From Congeria kusceri (taxonomy: Eukaryota; Mollusca; Bivalvia; Myida; Dreissenidae), in NCBI GenBank assembly GCA_027627225.1, contig CM051034.1, forward strand, positions 42,141,048 through 42,205,047: DNA of 64,000 nt, read 5' to 3'. This document shows, piece by piece, positions 8,820 through 23,739 of this stretch. A program made the position numbers and the translations under genes. Below the pieces are notes generated by a model. The model was not told the DNA's origin and did no database searches. It saw only the letters and a program-made list of their open reading frames with translations. Position 1 is the stretch's first letter; each line of letters opens with the position of its first letter.

Positions 8820-9307
8820 AATAAGTTTGGAAAGGACTTGTCCATTCGGGCATAAAACAATAAGTTTGGCAAGGACTTGTCCATTCGGGCATAAACCAAT
8901 AAGTTTGGCAAGGACTTGTCCATTCGGGCATAAACCAATAAGTTTGGCAAGGACTTGTCCATTCGGGCATAAACTATGTAATTTTGGAAAGGACTTGTCC
9001 ATTCGGGCATAAACTATGTAATTTTGGAAAGGACTTGTCCATTCGGGCATAAACTATGTAATTTTGGAAAGGACTTGTCCATTCGGGCATAAACTATGTA
9101 ATTTTGGAAAGGACTTGTCCATTCGGGCATAAACTATGTAATTTTTGAAAAGTCTTGTCCATTCGGGCATAAACTATGTAATTTTGGAAAAGGACTTGTC
9201 CATTCGGGCATAAACTATGTAATTTTGGAAAAGGACTTGTCCATTCGGGCATAAACTATGTAATTTTGGAAAAGGACTTGTCCATTCGGGCATAAACTAT
9301 GTAATTT
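8820..9307. repeat. Minisatellite, 12 monomers (unit 2)
   Basis: The only copy with 12 monomers. The extra one is of the 40-bp class. Monomer 4 keeps the common AAGGACTT, unlike all other units. Confidence 0.95.
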
Positions 9308-11712
9308 CAACGAATCTACTTTGAACGCGTAATTAAGAAAAAAAAATGTTTAGATATTACTTAGTTAGTCAGTTCAAATGACAGTCATCATCTTAACATA
9401 GTTATATGGAAAGAAAATAAAAGGAGTGTGATATATTTAGAGCAAACAGTCTGAAATAAATAATATTTATTGTTGGTGTTTTTTCTTTTATTTTTTTGTT
9501 CTCTTTATTAATTATTTCATCCCACATGTACTTGCTCTTTCGGACAGACAGGTCATTGGCTGGCTTGCCATGGTCGATTATTACTTATTACGGGCTTTGG
9601 ACATACGAGTTTTTCGAAGAGTGATCTTAAGATAAACTAGAATGTCGAGGCAGCTAATTCCCTCCATGTACTGTGCAACTAATGCGTTATACAGCAAAAT
9701 GTGGCAATTTGCTCTACCTCCAATAATAATGAAGCCTTCCGAAGTCCAGGATCCAGACGGTTATCAGGATCACCACCCAAATCTAATCATTGGCCCGTTT
9801 CCATCCTTACCAGAGAAAATTTCATGCAAATTCTTTGTAACATGTTTGCGTTGGTATCGAATTTGGTTCAAATACAAACCAAATACCATATACTTTCGCT
9901 AAACTGTCAATCTCATTAAAATCATCTCCACTCCAGTCTGTCGCTACTATCTTAGCCGCTGACTGGATTTGATGACTTCGCATTAGGGGTCACGTTCAGA
10001 CGACCTTTTACGGAGCCAATCAAAGTGTTGCCTTCAAAATGTTGTGGTATAACTTCCTATGTAAACCACAAATACTACGCACGAAATTAACGTGAACTTT
10101 GGATGTTTACTCGCCTAAGGTACCACTATATCCAGTGTTATCCCCGTGAAAATTAACTGTAAATGATTTATTTCCCAGGATAAGTTACAAACGCATCACT
10201 TTTCAAACACCGTGGCCAAACTTTGCTGTGCAACAAGCAATTTCATTGGGCGCAGCACGGTTGATGTGTTATTTCCTGAAGGTCATTTGAACGTGACCAT
10301 ACGATGTCTTCAGATCCTAACAATGTTAGGAATGAGATTATCTAAACTGTCTACATCGACAACTATTTTCATATAAAATAAAATTCTGAATATATGTCTG
10401 TACAAATGATAGTTGTTTATGCAAATAATATCAGCAAACTACAGTCAACATGCCACTTAAAGACTAGTATGGCTCGGACATATTAACCTTACACTGACCT
10501 TGTGCATGAATTTGCATTGTATTACAAATCCGTCAAGATTAAAATACATTAAAATTATTAGTTTCCGTACTGGAATCAAGTTAACTTGATGTAAGTGTAT
10601 TTTCACCGAAATACAGTTATGGTATCGTAAACAAGTGAAACGCGTGCAGGAAGAAAACAGTCTAAATATAGGAAGCAATTCAAACGCGTGAGATATGCTA
10701 ATAGAGTTAATGAGTGTCAGGTTAATGAGTCCGAGCTTTATATATCGCTGTATCTGCATTGACTATGTTTATGTTGCAACGTTGCATCATGCACGCGTTG
10801 GCAAGGTGTTGTCAAAGGTGGATTAGAACTTGGGAAGTGACAGTCAGTGCATCAATTTGAATCTTTATTTTCTATATAGCCACTTTCACGTCGTCTGAAC
10901 ATGCAGCCACGTATATTATATTGTTAATGTATACACTCAAATTTTCCCCTTATTTTAGTATATGTGCAGTGAAGTATAACTTAGCTGGAGGAAAAAAAAT
11001 GCATTTACATGTATATAGTTTTGAGATCATGGCATTTATCCACCAAAACGTTAACAAATCTTCGGGGAGGTTTTACATTACGGCCTGTTCACAATGCGGA
11101 ATTATAAATTTCACGTGTATACTGTATACATGTACACTGCGTCATTAATAGGCTTATATGTTTAAAGATGAGCGCTAATTAAATAAAATAATTAAAATAC
11201 AAATCAGCGTATTTATGTTTAGAGATATAAATGGCAAGTAAGAAACCATGTCCATTAGCATATGAACATATCATGTAATAATTATATATATGTGACCATA
11301 TATGGTCTTTAACCCGAATGTATCATTCATTATAACGCACTTTTCTTGCTGTTTTCTTTAAAATATACTATTAAAACAATATAACTATTGAAATTTATTT
11401 GCATCAGTTCTTCAGCGATCTTCTGTTTGTATTGGACTTCAGAGTTATTAGCAAACATAAGTCCAGGTATGTGTCAGGTTATAAGTTGAAAAACTTTCGA
11501 ATATCGTTAAATGCCTAAACAGATTTAATATAAGGACATGATCCTTTTAACTATGCGCTGTACAGTCTCGATTGAAACAGAAAATCAATCTCAAGCACGT
11601 CTAGATTATGATGAAAGGGCAGACACTCCTGCCGTGACAACGATCAATACACGATATTTTCCCATGAATGGTGATGCAATAGTTGCTCACACTCGCATGA
11701 GTTTAAGGTGTA

Positions 11713-11827
11713 AGCCGCCAACCAATCAGCGTTCGGGACGTGACCGAGGCATCCAATCAGCGTCGATTTTGTTGGTATTTCATGGGAACTAACTGAACAG
11801 TTCCGATTTGTATTTACTATAGTAAAC
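11713..11827 (+). promoter_or_regulatory. Promoter-like block, copy 2
   Basis: CCAAT boxes at 11722 and 11753, with the spacing, ACGTG core, palindrome and ATGGCG start context of copy 1. T replaces C in CGATTTTGTTGG at 11770. Confidence 0.55.
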
Positions 11828-12133
11828 ATGGCGCGTTACGCTAACTTATTAAGTGTGCTAACTGTGTTTCTTTATTCTTTATGTAACGCAGACGCTAAGG
11901 TGTTTGGTAAATCTTTTGAAGATTTTAGAAATTTTCAAAAGCCTAATATTCAAAGCGATACGGATGGGATTATAAGTAGATTAAAGCGAAGCGCTTTGAA
12001 TAAAACTGAATTGAGTAAAGCAGACCACGCTTTTTCTCATTCACAAAATTTAACCTTGTCAAGTACAGAGTTTTCTTTAAATGGTGCAAATGACAATGAA
12101 GTTTTCGTACATTGGAGTGGTGCCGAAAATAAT
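11828..12133 (+). CDS. SorLA-like exon 1, copy 2 (open)
   Basis: Encodes the same 102 residues as copy 1 with an intact start, RLKR site and GTGAGT donor at 12134. I see no difference in the exon by eye. Confidence 0.7.
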
Positions 12134-12429
12134 GTGAGTATATTTTAACTCTTTGATTGTGTTGTGTCATTTTGATTAAATATAAACATTTGTTCAGTCA
12201 ATTAAATAACTAACATTTTTCCATGTTTACATTTTTTGTGTTACGTCACAACTTGGCGACTGCTATAATTAATCGGATAAGGCATTATTTATACGGTCGA
12301 TTTAATTGAGACCTGATTTATGTGGTTCAACTTTAATACGTGTTTCAATATAACTACTGGGGTAAAATAATGTATGAAATATATTTAATTGGTGATGACA
12401 TCCCAAATTGGTAAAATCGGCTGTGGCCC

Positions 12430-13135
12430 TGCTGCTGGTGATGATGATGATGATGGTAGTGGTGGTGGTATTTCTAATGAAGATAAATATTGGTATTCAT
12501 AATATGAATACATGGCATTGTTTCTGTTAGTTAATTGATGTGTTAGAAATGCTGTGAGTTGATGTGGCTATTAAATATTTTATCTGAGTGATGGTGGTTG
12601 TAATGTTGTGAAACATTGTTGTTGGTGTTGTTGACTGTAATTGGGAATGTTGCTACTGAAGATGAAAGTGATGTTGTTGCTAGCAGTTTTAAATGTTGTT
12701 AATTGCGAGGGAACTGGTTTTTAAGGTGGTGGTAGTGGTTTATATGTTCCTGCTGCTACTGAAGATTTTGTTGTTGTTGCAAATGATGGTGGTATTGGTT
12801 TTAGGTTTGGCTTTTATTTTATTTTATGTTTGAGGTAATAATGTACACACTGTACTCATTATGATAATGATGGTTTTGGAATATGTGCTAGTAAGGTATG
12901 TTGCTCATGATGATGAAAGTGGTGGTGGTAATGGAAGTTAGATATTTCTGTTTGTTGTTGTTCACATGATAATTATGATGTTGAGGTGTGTGTTTGTACT
13001 GGCAGGTAATACTGTTGAGAATTATGATGGCGGTGATGATGATGGTGATAATGATGATGATGATAATGAAGATGATGCTGCTGGTGATGTCAGTGATGAT
13101 GATGGTGGTGGTGGTGATGATGATGATGATGGTGA
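12430..13135 (+). repeat. G/T-rich cryptic simple repeat (unit 2)
   Basis: Same as the unit 1 copy by eye, with no change in triplet number. Confidence 0.85.
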
Positions 13136-13300
13136 TTTAGCTTGTTGACCCTAGTATTGTTAGACATATTATGTCTGAAATTTGATTTATCATCTGCAAA
13201 TTGGTTAACCGACGTACAGGAGGTGTGTTGTATTTCACAAACAAAATAACACCACGGATGCTATAAATCGCAGCACATAGTACGATGCAATAAAGCAAAC

Positions 13301-13606
13301 GTACGGCGGCATAGAGTGGACATGATAAATATTTTATTTAACACGTGCGCACGTGATGCTTAAACGTGTTAACTATCACGTGCGCACGTGTTAACTATCA
13401 CGTGCGCACGTGTTAGCTACCACGTGCGCACGTGTTAGTCATCACGTGCGCACGTGTTAACTATCACGTGCGCACGTGTTAACTTTCACATGCGCACGTG
13501 ATGATAAACACGTGCGCACGTGGTAGCTAACACGTGCGCACGTGAAAACATCACGTGTGCACGTGTTAAATAAAATATTTATCATGTCCCTTCTATGCCG
13601 CCGTAC
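13301..13606. mobile_element. Foldback MITE-like element (unit 2)
   Basis: Same length, same inverted repeats and same ten palindromes as the unit 1 copy, and in the same place. It was carried by the unit amplification, not inserted independently. Confidence 0.8.
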
Positions 13607-14373
13607 AAACAACACGAATGCGTACATCGATATAGTTTCTTCATTATCCCGTATTTACTTGAACAAGGCTTAATTAACTGGCTTATTAGGCGTTAAAAAA
13701 ATGTTGTTTGTTTCCGCTTACCCGAGCCCCTCGTAATTTTTTCCGCCGACCCTAGAACTTTGTTTGCCTCTCGATCATTTTCTGATTTCGGGTCAAAAGT
13801 GCAGTTTTCGCGTATATGCGGCTTTTTGGCAATTCATATTTTGAAAAAGTAAATTTCAAATTCATATTGTAAAATGAATATGACCTTATTTTTAGCTAAG
13901 GTACAGTTTCTTTGATGGGAGGCGTTTAAACATTGTCAATGCAGTCTAATATACCTAAACTGTGTGGTGAATATGCCGCTTAGGAAAAAGTTAAAGAAAA
14001 ACTAGAAATGTGTCCACTGCAGACATGGATGCCCCCACCTATGCAGCCATTTCTACATGGCGCCACTTTGTCTGTATGCATACAAATTATTTGCAAAAGG
14101 ATAATTGTCCTTTAATATTGTACTTTCTGCTAATGTATTCTCTTCTTCTGCGAAGTAAGTTGAGGTATCACAAAATAGTTTTAGTCCTTGACAAAAAAAA
14201 TGAATAAAGGGTAGTAATTAAAACTGTTGGGCAATTATGAGTTATGGTTCTTGTATGCTTTACTTACTCTTGCTATCTTAAATCATTTTGTGCAGAATCA
14301 ACAAAATGTATTTTATCATTTTTTAATTATTCTTTGCAAACTCGTTACTAAAGAAAGTAATTCACTAACTTCA

Positions 14374-15903
14374 CAAGTCAGGTTCTTGCATGCGACACAC
14401 CATCTGGTGATGGTGATCATTTCTGCAAATTTATCTGAAAATCCCTGCATGCATGAACATATTATGCTCTGGACAATTATTTGACCTTTGACCTTGATTA
14501 GTGACCTTGACCTTTTAGCTACAGACCTGTTTCTTAAACGCCACATGCCGTCTCATAATGCTTAGCACTTCTGCCAAGTTATTTGAAAATTCTTCCACGC
14601 CGGAAAAAATTATACTTCGGACAAAGTCAATGGCTTAAACTCTTATATTTTACCTTTGAACTTTAATTGTGACCTTGACTTTATAGCAAAGGACCTGGTT
14701 GTTGCACGCCGTCTCATAATGCTTATCACTTCTGTCAAGTAATTTGAAAATTATTCCATGCCGGACAAATGTATGCTCTGGACAGAGTCTATGGAATTAA
14801 TTCTTTTATTTGACCTTTGATCTTTAAGTGTAACCTTGACATTGGACCTAGTTCTTATGTGCGACACACCGTCTTATAATGATTATCACTTCTGCCAAGT
14901 TATTTGAAAATCCTTCGATGCTGGACGAAGTTATTGCCTTGCCAAAATCTTAACATATATACATATACTTGACATTTGACCTTTAAGTGTGACATTGACC
15001 TTGGACCAAGGCACCTGGTTCTTTCACGCGAGACACCGCCGCGTAATGCTTATCACTTGTGCCAAGGTATTTGAAAATCCTTCCCTGCTGAACAACATTT
15101 TCCTCCGGGCAGGGTCTATGGCTTAAATTCTTATAGATGACCTTTGACCTTTAAGTGTGACCCTGACCTTGGACCTAGGGACTTGATTCTTGCGCACGAC
15201 ACACCGTCTCACTACGTGTAGCACTTCTGCCAAGTTATTTGAAAATCTTTTCCCCCAGGAACAAATTATGATCCGGAATGTGTTTATGGCTTCAATTCTT
15301 AACTGAGACATTTGACCTTTAAGTGTACCTTGTCCTTGAACCAAGGAACCTGGTTCTGGCGCTCGACACACCGTCTCACCATGCTTAGCACTTCTGCCAA
15401 GTTATTTGAAAATCCTTCCCTGCTGGACAATATATTGCTCCGGCGAGTATCTATGGCTTAACTTCTTATATTTGACCTTTGACCTTTAAGTGTGACCTTG
15501 ACCTTGGACCTAGGGACCTGATTCTGGGGCACGACACACCATCTCACCACGCGTATCACTTCTGCCAAGCCATTTGAAAATCCTTCCCCGCAAAGTTATG
15601 CTCCGGACAGTGTATATGGTTTAAATACTTATATTTTACATTTGACCTTTAGATGTGACCTTGGCCTTGAAGATAGTTACCTGGTTATTGAAATTCCTCC
15701 CATGCTGGACAAAATTATGCTCCCGTCTGGGTCCATCGCTTAAATTATTATATTTGACCTTAGAACTTTAAGTGTGACCTTGACCTTGGACCTAGAGACC
15801 TAGTTCTTGCGCGCGACACACCGTCTCATTATGCATAACATTTCTGCCAAGATATTTGAAAATCCTCCAATCTGGCCAAAGTCATTGTTCGGACAAGAAT
15901 CAG
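14374..15903. repeat. TGACCT-rich satellite block, units 2/3
   Basis: Same monomer order as the block at 6893-8422. It carries T in the ACAGACCTGTTT motif and the A allele (CCTAGTTC) near 15802. Confidence 0.9.
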
Positions 15904-16300
15904 AACATAGGTATATACGTAACATATATACACGCGTACACACGTACATACGTACGTACCCACGGACAGGGTAAACACTTTATGCCCACCATCATTACCT
16001 CCCCCACTAGATTTTTTGGAGAAGTAAGCGGAAACCAACACTTATGTTTTTATTTGGCCTTAGATCAAGTTTATAGGAAGAGAAATTGTTCTTTATAAAA
16101 CTATGAACTCCATGTATATATGTCAAAATAAATACCCATTTACACATTTTTACTTTGTTTGTAAAGATTAACGTTATTATGTACCACTGGTAATATGACA
16201 TTCATTACCTAGTTAATGGTTTATAGATTTGCGCATGCAGACAATTAACAACCTTTACAACTACTACTCGGAATCGGATGCGGATCTTAACAGTCTTCAC

Positions 16301-16748
16301 AATAAGTTTGGAAAGGACTTGTCCATTCGGGCATAAAACAATAAGTTTGGCAAGGACTTGTCCATTCGGGCATAAACCAATAAGTTTGGCAAGGACTTGT
16401 CCATTCGGGCATAAACCAATAAGTTTGGCAAGAACTTGTCCATTCGGGCATAAACTATGTAATTTTGGAAAGGACTTGTCCATTCGGGCATAAACTATGT
16501 AATTTTGGAAAGGACTTGTCCATTCGGGCATAAACTATGTAATTTTGGAAAGGACTTGTCCATTCGGGCATAAACTATGTAATTTTTGAAAAGTCTTGTC
16601 CATTCGGGCATAAACTATGTAATTTTGGAAAAGGACTTGTCCATTCGGGCATAAACTATGTAATTTTGGAAAAGGACTTGTCCATTCGGGCATAAACTAT
16701 GTAATTTTGGAAAAGGACTTGTCCATTCGGGCATAAACTATGTAATTT
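16301..16748. repeat. Minisatellite, 11 monomers (unit 3)
   Basis: Same monomer order and variants as the unit 1 copy. Confidence 0.95.
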
Positions 16749-19152
16749 CAACGAATCTACTTTGAACGCGTAATTAAGAAAAAAAAAAGTTTAGATATTA
16801 CTTAGTTAGTCAGTTCAAATGACAGTCATCATCTTAACATAGTTATATGGAAAGAAAATAAAAGGAGTGTGATATATTTAGAGCAAACAGTCTGAAATAA
16901 ATAATATTTATTGTTGGTGTTTTTTCTTTTATTTTTTTTTCTCTTTATTAATTATTTCATCCCACATGTACTTGCTCTTTCGGACAGACAGGTCATTGGC
17001 TGGCTTGCCATGGTCGATTATTACTTATTACGGGCTTTGGACATACGAGTTTTTCGAAGAGTGATCTTAAGATAAACTAGAATGTCGAGGCAGCTAATTC
17101 CCTCCATGTACTGTGCAACTAATGCGTTATACAGCAAAATGTGGCAATTTGCTCTACCTCCAATAATAATGAAGCCTTCCGAAGTCCAGGATCCAGACGG
17201 TTATCAGGATCACCACCCAAATCTAATCATTGGCCCGTTTCCATCCTTACCAGAGAAAATTTCATGCAAATTCTTTGTAACATGTTTGCGTTGGTATCGA
17301 ATTTGGTTCAAATACAAACCAAATACCATATACTTTCGCTAAACTGTCAATCTCATTAAAATCATCTCCACTCCAGTCTGTCGCTACTATCTTAGCCGCT
17401 GACTGGATTTGATGACTTCGCATTAGGGGTCACGTTCAGACGACCTTTTACGGAGCCAATCAAAGTGTTGCCTTCAAAATGTTGTGGTATAACTTCCTAT
17501 GTAAACCACAAATACTACGCACGAAATTAACGTGAACTTTGGATGTTTACTCGCCTAAGGTACCACTATATCCAGTGTTATCCCCGTGAAAATTAACTGT
17601 AAATGATTTATTTCCCAGGATAAGTTACAAACGCATCACTTTTCAAACACCGTGGCCAAACTTTGCTGTGCAACAAGCAATTTCATTGGGCGCAGCACGG
17701 TTGATGTGTTATTTCCTGAAGGTCATTTGAACGTGACCATACGATGTCTTCAGATCCTAACAATGTTAGGAATGAGATTATCTAAACTGTCTACATCGAC
17801 AACTATTTTCATATAAAATAAAATTCTGAATATATGTCTGTACAAATGATAGTTGTTTATGCAAATAATATCAGCAAACTACAGTCAACATGCCACTTAA
17901 AGACTAGTATGGCTCGGACATATTAACCTTACACTGACCTTGTGCATGAATTTGCATTGTATTACAAATCCGTCAAGATTAAAATACATTAAAATTATTA
18001 GTTTCCGTACTGGAATCAAGTTAACTTGATGTAAGTGTATTTTCACCGAAATACAGTTATGGTATCGTAAACAAGTGAAACGCGTGCAGGAAGAAAACAG
18101 TCTAAATATAGGAAGCAATTCAAACGCGTGAGATATGCTAATAGAGTTAATGAGTGTCAGGTTAATGAGTCCGAGCTTTATATATCGCTGTATCTGCATT
18201 GACTATGTTTATGTTGCAACGTTGCATCATGCACGCGTTGGCAAGGTGTTGTCAAAGGTGGATTAGAACTTGGGAAGTGACAGTCAGTGCATCAATTTGA
18301 ATCTTTATTTTCTATATAGCCACTTTCACGTCGTCTGAACATGCAGCCACGTATATTATATTGTTAATGTATACACTCAAATTTTCCCCTTATTTTAGTA
18401 TATGTGCAGTGAAGTATAACTTAGCTGGAGGAAAAAAAATGCATTTACATGTATATAGTTTTGAGATCATGGCATTTATCCACCAAAACGTTAACAAATC
18501 TTCGGGGAGGTTTTACATTACGGCCTGTTCACAATGCGGAATTATAAATTTCACGTGTATACTGTATACATGTACACTGCGTCATTAATAGGCTTATATG
18601 TTTAAAGATGAGCGCTAATTAAATAAAATAATTAAAATACAAATCAGCGTATTTATGTTTAGAGATATAAATGGCAAGTAAGAAACCATGTCCATTAGCA
18701 TATGAACATATCATGTAATAATTATATATATGTGACCATATATGGTCTTTAACCCGAATGTATCATTCATTATAACGCACTTTTCTTGCTGTTTTCTTTA
18801 AAATATACTATTAAAACAATATAACTATTGAAATTTATTTGCATCAGTTCTTCAGCGATCTTCTGTTTGTATTGGACTTCAGAGTTATTAGCAAACATAA
18901 GTCCAGGTATGTGTCAGGTTATAAGTTGAAAAACTTTCGAATATCGTTAAATGCCTAAACAGATTTAATATAAGGACATGATCCTTTTAACTATGCGCTG
19001 TACAGTCTCGATTGAAACAGAAAATCAATCTCAAGCACGTCTAGATTATGATGAAAGGGCAGACACTCCTGCCGTGACAACGATCAATACACGATATTTT
19101 CCCATGAATGGTGATGCAATAGTTGCTCACACTCGCATGAGTTTAAGGTGTA

Positions 19153-19267
19153 AGCCGCCAACCAATCAGCGTTCGGGACGTGACCGAGGCATCCAATCAG
19201 CGTCGATTTCGTTGGTATTTCATGGGAACTAACTGAACAGTTCCGATTTGTATTTACTATAGTAAAC
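19153..19267 (+). promoter_or_regulatory. Promoter-like block, copy 3
   Basis: CCAAT boxes at 19162 and 19193. It has the C allele (CGATTTCGTTGG) of copy 1. All other elements are unchanged. Confidence 0.55.
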
Positions 19268-19573
19268 ATGGCGCGTTACGCTAACTTATTAAGTGTGCTA
19301 ACTGTGTTTCTTTATTCTTTATGTAACGCAGACGCTAAGGTGTTTGGTAAATCTTTTGAAGATTTTAGAAATTTTCAAAAGCCTAATATTCAAAGCGATA
19401 CGGATGGGATTATAAGTAGATTAAAGCGAAGCGCTTTGAATAAAACTGAATTGAGTAAAGCAGACCACGCTTTTTCTCATTCACAAAATTTAACCTTGTC
19501 AAGTACAGAGTTTTCTTTAAATGGTGCAAATGACAATGAAGTTTTCGTACATTGGAGTGGTGCCGAAAATAAT
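19268..19573 (+). CDS. SorLA-like exon 1, copy 3 (open)
   Basis: Same 102 residues as copy 1, with start, furin-type site and donor (19574) intact. Confidence 0.7.
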
Positions 19574-19869
19574 GTGAGTATATTTTAACTCTTTGATTGT
19601 GTTGTGTCATTTTGATTAAATATAAACATTTGTTCAGTCAATTAAATAACTAACATTTTTCCATGTTTACATTTTTTGTGTTACGTCACAACTTGGCGAC
19701 TGCTATAATTAATCGGATAAGGCATTATTTATACGGTCGATTTAATTGAGACCTGATTTATGTGGTTCAACTTTAATACGTGTTTCAATATAACTACTGG
19801 GGTAAAATAATGTATGAAATATATTTAATTGGTGATGACATCCCAAATTGGTAAAATCGGCTGTGGCCC

Positions 19870-20575
19870 TGCTGCTGGTGATGATGATGATGATGGTAGT
19901 GGTGGTGGTATTTCTAATGAAGATAAATATTGGTATTCATAATATGAATACATGGCATTGTTTCTGTTAGTTAATTGATGTGTTAGAAATGCTGTGAGTT
20001 GATGTGGCTATTAAATATTTTATCTGAGTGATGGTGGTTGTAATGTTGTGAAACATTGTTGTTGGTGTTGTTGACTGTAATTGGGAATGTTGCTACTGAA
20101 GATGAAAGTGATGTTGTTGCTAGCAGTTTTAAATGTTGTTAATTGCGAGGGAACTGGTTTTTAAGGTGGTGGTAGTGGTTTATATGTTCCTGCTGCTACT
20201 GAAGATTTTGTTGTTGTTGCAAATGATGGTGGTATTGGTTTTAGGTTTGGCTTTTATTTTATTTTATGTTTGAGGTAATAATGTACACACTGTACTCATT
20301 ATGATAATGATGGTTTTGGAATATGTGCTAGTAAGGTATGTTGCTCATGATGATGAAAGTGGTGGTGGTAATGGAAGTTAGATATTTCTGTTTGTTGTTG
20401 TTCACATGATAATTATGATGTTGAGGTGTGTGTTTGTACTGGCAGGTAATACTGTTGAGAATTATGATGGCGGTGATGATGATGGTGATAATGATGATGA
20501 TGATAATGAAGATGATGCTGCTGGTGATGTCAGTGATGATGATGGTGGTGGTGGTGATGATGATGATGATGGTGA
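19870..20575 (+). repeat. G/T-rich cryptic simple repeat (unit 3)
   Basis: Same as the unit 1 copy by eye. Confidence 0.85.
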
Positions 20576-20740
20576 TTTAGCTTGTTGACCCTAGTATTGT
20601 TAGACATATTATGTCTGAAATTTGATTTATCATCTGCAAATTGGTTAACCGACGTACAGGAGGTGTGTTGTATTTCACAAACAAAATAACACCACGGATG
20701 CTATAAATCGCAGCACATAGTACGATGCAATAAAGCAAAC

Positions 20741-21046
20741 GTACGGCGGCATAGAGTGGACATGATAAATATTTTATTTAACACGTGCGCACGTGATGCT
20801 TAAACGTGTTAACTATCACGTGCGCACGTGTTAACTATCACGTGCGCACGTGTTAGCTACCACGTGCGCACGTGTTAGTCATCACGTGCGCACGTGTTAA
20901 CTATCACGTGCGCACGTGTTAACTTTCACATGCGCACGTGATGATAAACACGTGCGCACGTGGTAGCTAACACGTGCGCACGTGAAAACATCACGTGTGC
21001 ACGTGTTAAATAAAATATTTATCATGTCCCTTCTATGCCGCCGTAC
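20741..21046. mobile_element. Foldback MITE-like element (unit 3)
   Basis: Identical by eye to the unit 1 copy. Confidence 0.8.
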
Positions 21047-21812
21047 AAACAACACGAATGCGTACATCGATATAGTTTCTTCATTATCCCGTATTTACTT
21101 GAACAAGGCTTAATTAACTGGCTTATTAGGCGTTAAAAAAATGTTGTTTGTTTCCGCTTACCCGAGCCCCTCGTAATTTTTTCCGCCGACCCTAGAACTT
21201 TGTTTGCCTCTCGATCATTTTCTGATTTCGGGTCAAAAGTGCAGTTTTCGCGTATATGCGGCTTTTTGGCAATTCATATTTTGAAAAAGTAAATTTCAAA
21301 TTCATATTGTAAAATGAATATGACCTTATTTTTAGCTAAGGTACAGTTTCTTTGATGGGAGGCGTTTAAACATTGTCAATGCAGTCTAATATACCTAAAC
21401 TGTGTGGTGAATATGCCGCTTAGGAAAAAGTTAAAGAAAAACTAGAAATGTGTCCACTGCAGACATGGATGCCCCCACCTATGCAGCCATTTCTACATGG
21501 CGCCACTTTGTCTGTATGCATACAAATTATTTGCAAAAGGATAATTGTCCTTTAATATTGTACTTTCTGCTAATGTATTCTCTTCTTCTGCGAAGTAAGT
21601 TGAGGTATCACAAAATAGTTTTAGTCCTTGACAAAAAAATGAATAAAGGGTAGTAATTAAAACTGTTGGGCAATTATGAGTTATGGTTCTTGTATGCTTT
21701 ACTTACTCTTGCTATCTTAAATCATTTTGTGCAGAATCAACAAAATGTATTTTATCATTTTTTAATTATTCTTTGCAAACTCGTTACTAAAGAAAGTAAT
21801 TCACTAACTTCA

Positions 21813-23342
21813 CAAGTCAGGTTCTTGCATGCGACACACCATCTGGTGATGGTGATCATTTCTGCAAATTTATCTGAAAATCCCTGCATGCATGAACATA
21901 TTATGCTCTGGACAATTATTTGACCTTTGACCTTGATTAGTGACCTTGACCTTTTAGCTACAGACCCGTTTCTTAAACGCCACATGCCGTCTCATAATGC
22001 TTAGCACTTCTGCCAAGTTATTTGAAAATTCTTCCACGCCGGAAAAAATTATACTTCGGACAAAGTCAATGGCTTAAACTCTTATATTTTACCTTTGAAC
22101 TTTAATTGTGACCTTGACTTTATAGCAAAGGACCTGGTTGTTGCACGCCGTCTCATAATGCTTATCACTTCTGTCAAGTAATTTGAAAATTATTCCATGC
22201 CGGACAAATGTATGCTCTGGACAGAGTCTATGGAATTAATTCTTTTATTTGACCTTTGATCTTTAAGTGTAACCTTGACATTGGACCTAGTTCTTATGTG
22301 CGACACACCGTCTTATAATGATTATCACTTCTGCCAAGTTATTTGAAAATCCTTCGATGCTGGACGAAGTTATTGCCTTGCCAAAATCTTAACATATATA
22401 CATATACTTGACATTTGACCTTTAAGTGTGACATTGACCTTGGACCAAGGCACCTGGTTCTTTCACGCGAGACACCGCCGCGTAATGCTTATCACTTGTG
22501 CCAAGGTATTTGAAAATCCTTCCCTGCTGAACAACATTTTCCTCCGGGCAGGGTCTATGGCTTAAATTCTTATAGATGACCTTTGACCTTTAAGTGTGAC
22601 CCTGACCTTGGACCTAGGGACTTGATTCTTGCGCACGACACACCGTCTCACTACGTGTAGCACTTCTGCCAAGTTATTTGAAAATCTTTTCCCCCAGGAA
22701 CAAATTATGATCCGGAATGTGTTTATGGCTTCAATTCTTAACTGAGACATTTGACCTTTAAGTGTACCTTGTCCTTGAACCAAGGAACCTGGTTCTGGCG
22801 CTCGACACACCGTCTCACCATGCTTAGCACTTCTGCCAAGTTATTTGAAAATCCTTCCCTGCTGGACAATATATTGCTCCGGCGAGTATCTATGGCTTAA
22901 CTTCTTATATTTGACCTTTGACCTTTAAGTGTGACCTTGACCTTGGACCTAGGGACCTGATTCTGGGGCACGACACACCATCTCACCACGCGTATCACTT
23001 CTGCCAAGCCATTTGAAAATCCTTCCCCGCAAAGTTATGCTCCGGACAGTGTATATGGTTTAAATACTTATATTTTACATTTGACCTTTAGATGTGACCT
23101 TGGCCTTGAAGATAGTTACCTGGTTATTGAAATTCCTCCCATGCTGGACAAAATTATGCTCCCGTCTGGGTCCATCGCTTAAATTATTATATTTGACCTT
23201 AGAACTTTAAGTGTGACCTTGACCTTGGACCTAGAGACCTGGTTCTTGCGCGCGACACACCGTCTCATTATGCATAACATTTCTGCCAAGATATTTGAAA
23301 ATCCTCCAATCTGGCCAAAGTCATTGTTCGGACAAGAATCAG
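21813..23342. repeat. TGACCT-rich satellite block, units 3/4
   Basis: Same monomer order. It combines C in ACAGACCCGTTT with the G allele (CCTGGTTC), as the block between units 1 and 2 does. Confidence 0.9.
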
Positions 23343-23739
23343 AACATAGGTATATACGTAACATATATACACGCGTACACACGTACATACGTACGTACCC
23401 ACGGACAGGGTAAACACTTTATGCCCACCATCATTACCTCCCCCACTAGATTTTTTGGAGAAGTAAGCGGAAACCAACACTTATGTTTTTATTTGGCCTT
23501 AGATCAAGTTTATAGGAAGAGAAATTGTTCTTTATAAAACTATGAACTCCATGTATATATGTCAAAATAAATACCCATTCACACATTTTTACTTTGTTTG
23601 TAAAGATTAACGTTATTATGTACCACTGGTAATATGACATTCATTACCTAGTTAATGGTTTATAGATTTGCGCATGCAGACAATTAACAACCTTTACAAC
23701 TACTACTCGGAATCGGATGCGGATCTAAACAGTCTTCAC

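Larger units (their letters stand above)
7440..14920. repeat. 7.4-kb tandem unit 2
   Basis: Longest unit (7481 bp), because the minisatellite has 12 monomers and the A-run near 14193 is one base longer. Its diagnostic bases (G8321, C8660, A8807, and T at the equivalents of 4290 and 7047) differ from those of units 1 and 3. The first three are shared with unit 4. Confidence 0.97.
14921..22359. repeat. 7.4-kb tandem unit 3
   Basis: Same length as unit 1 (7439 bp) and the same allele at all five diagnostic sites. It is closer to unit 1, two positions away, than to its neighbours, which points to a duplicated dimer. Confidence 0.97.
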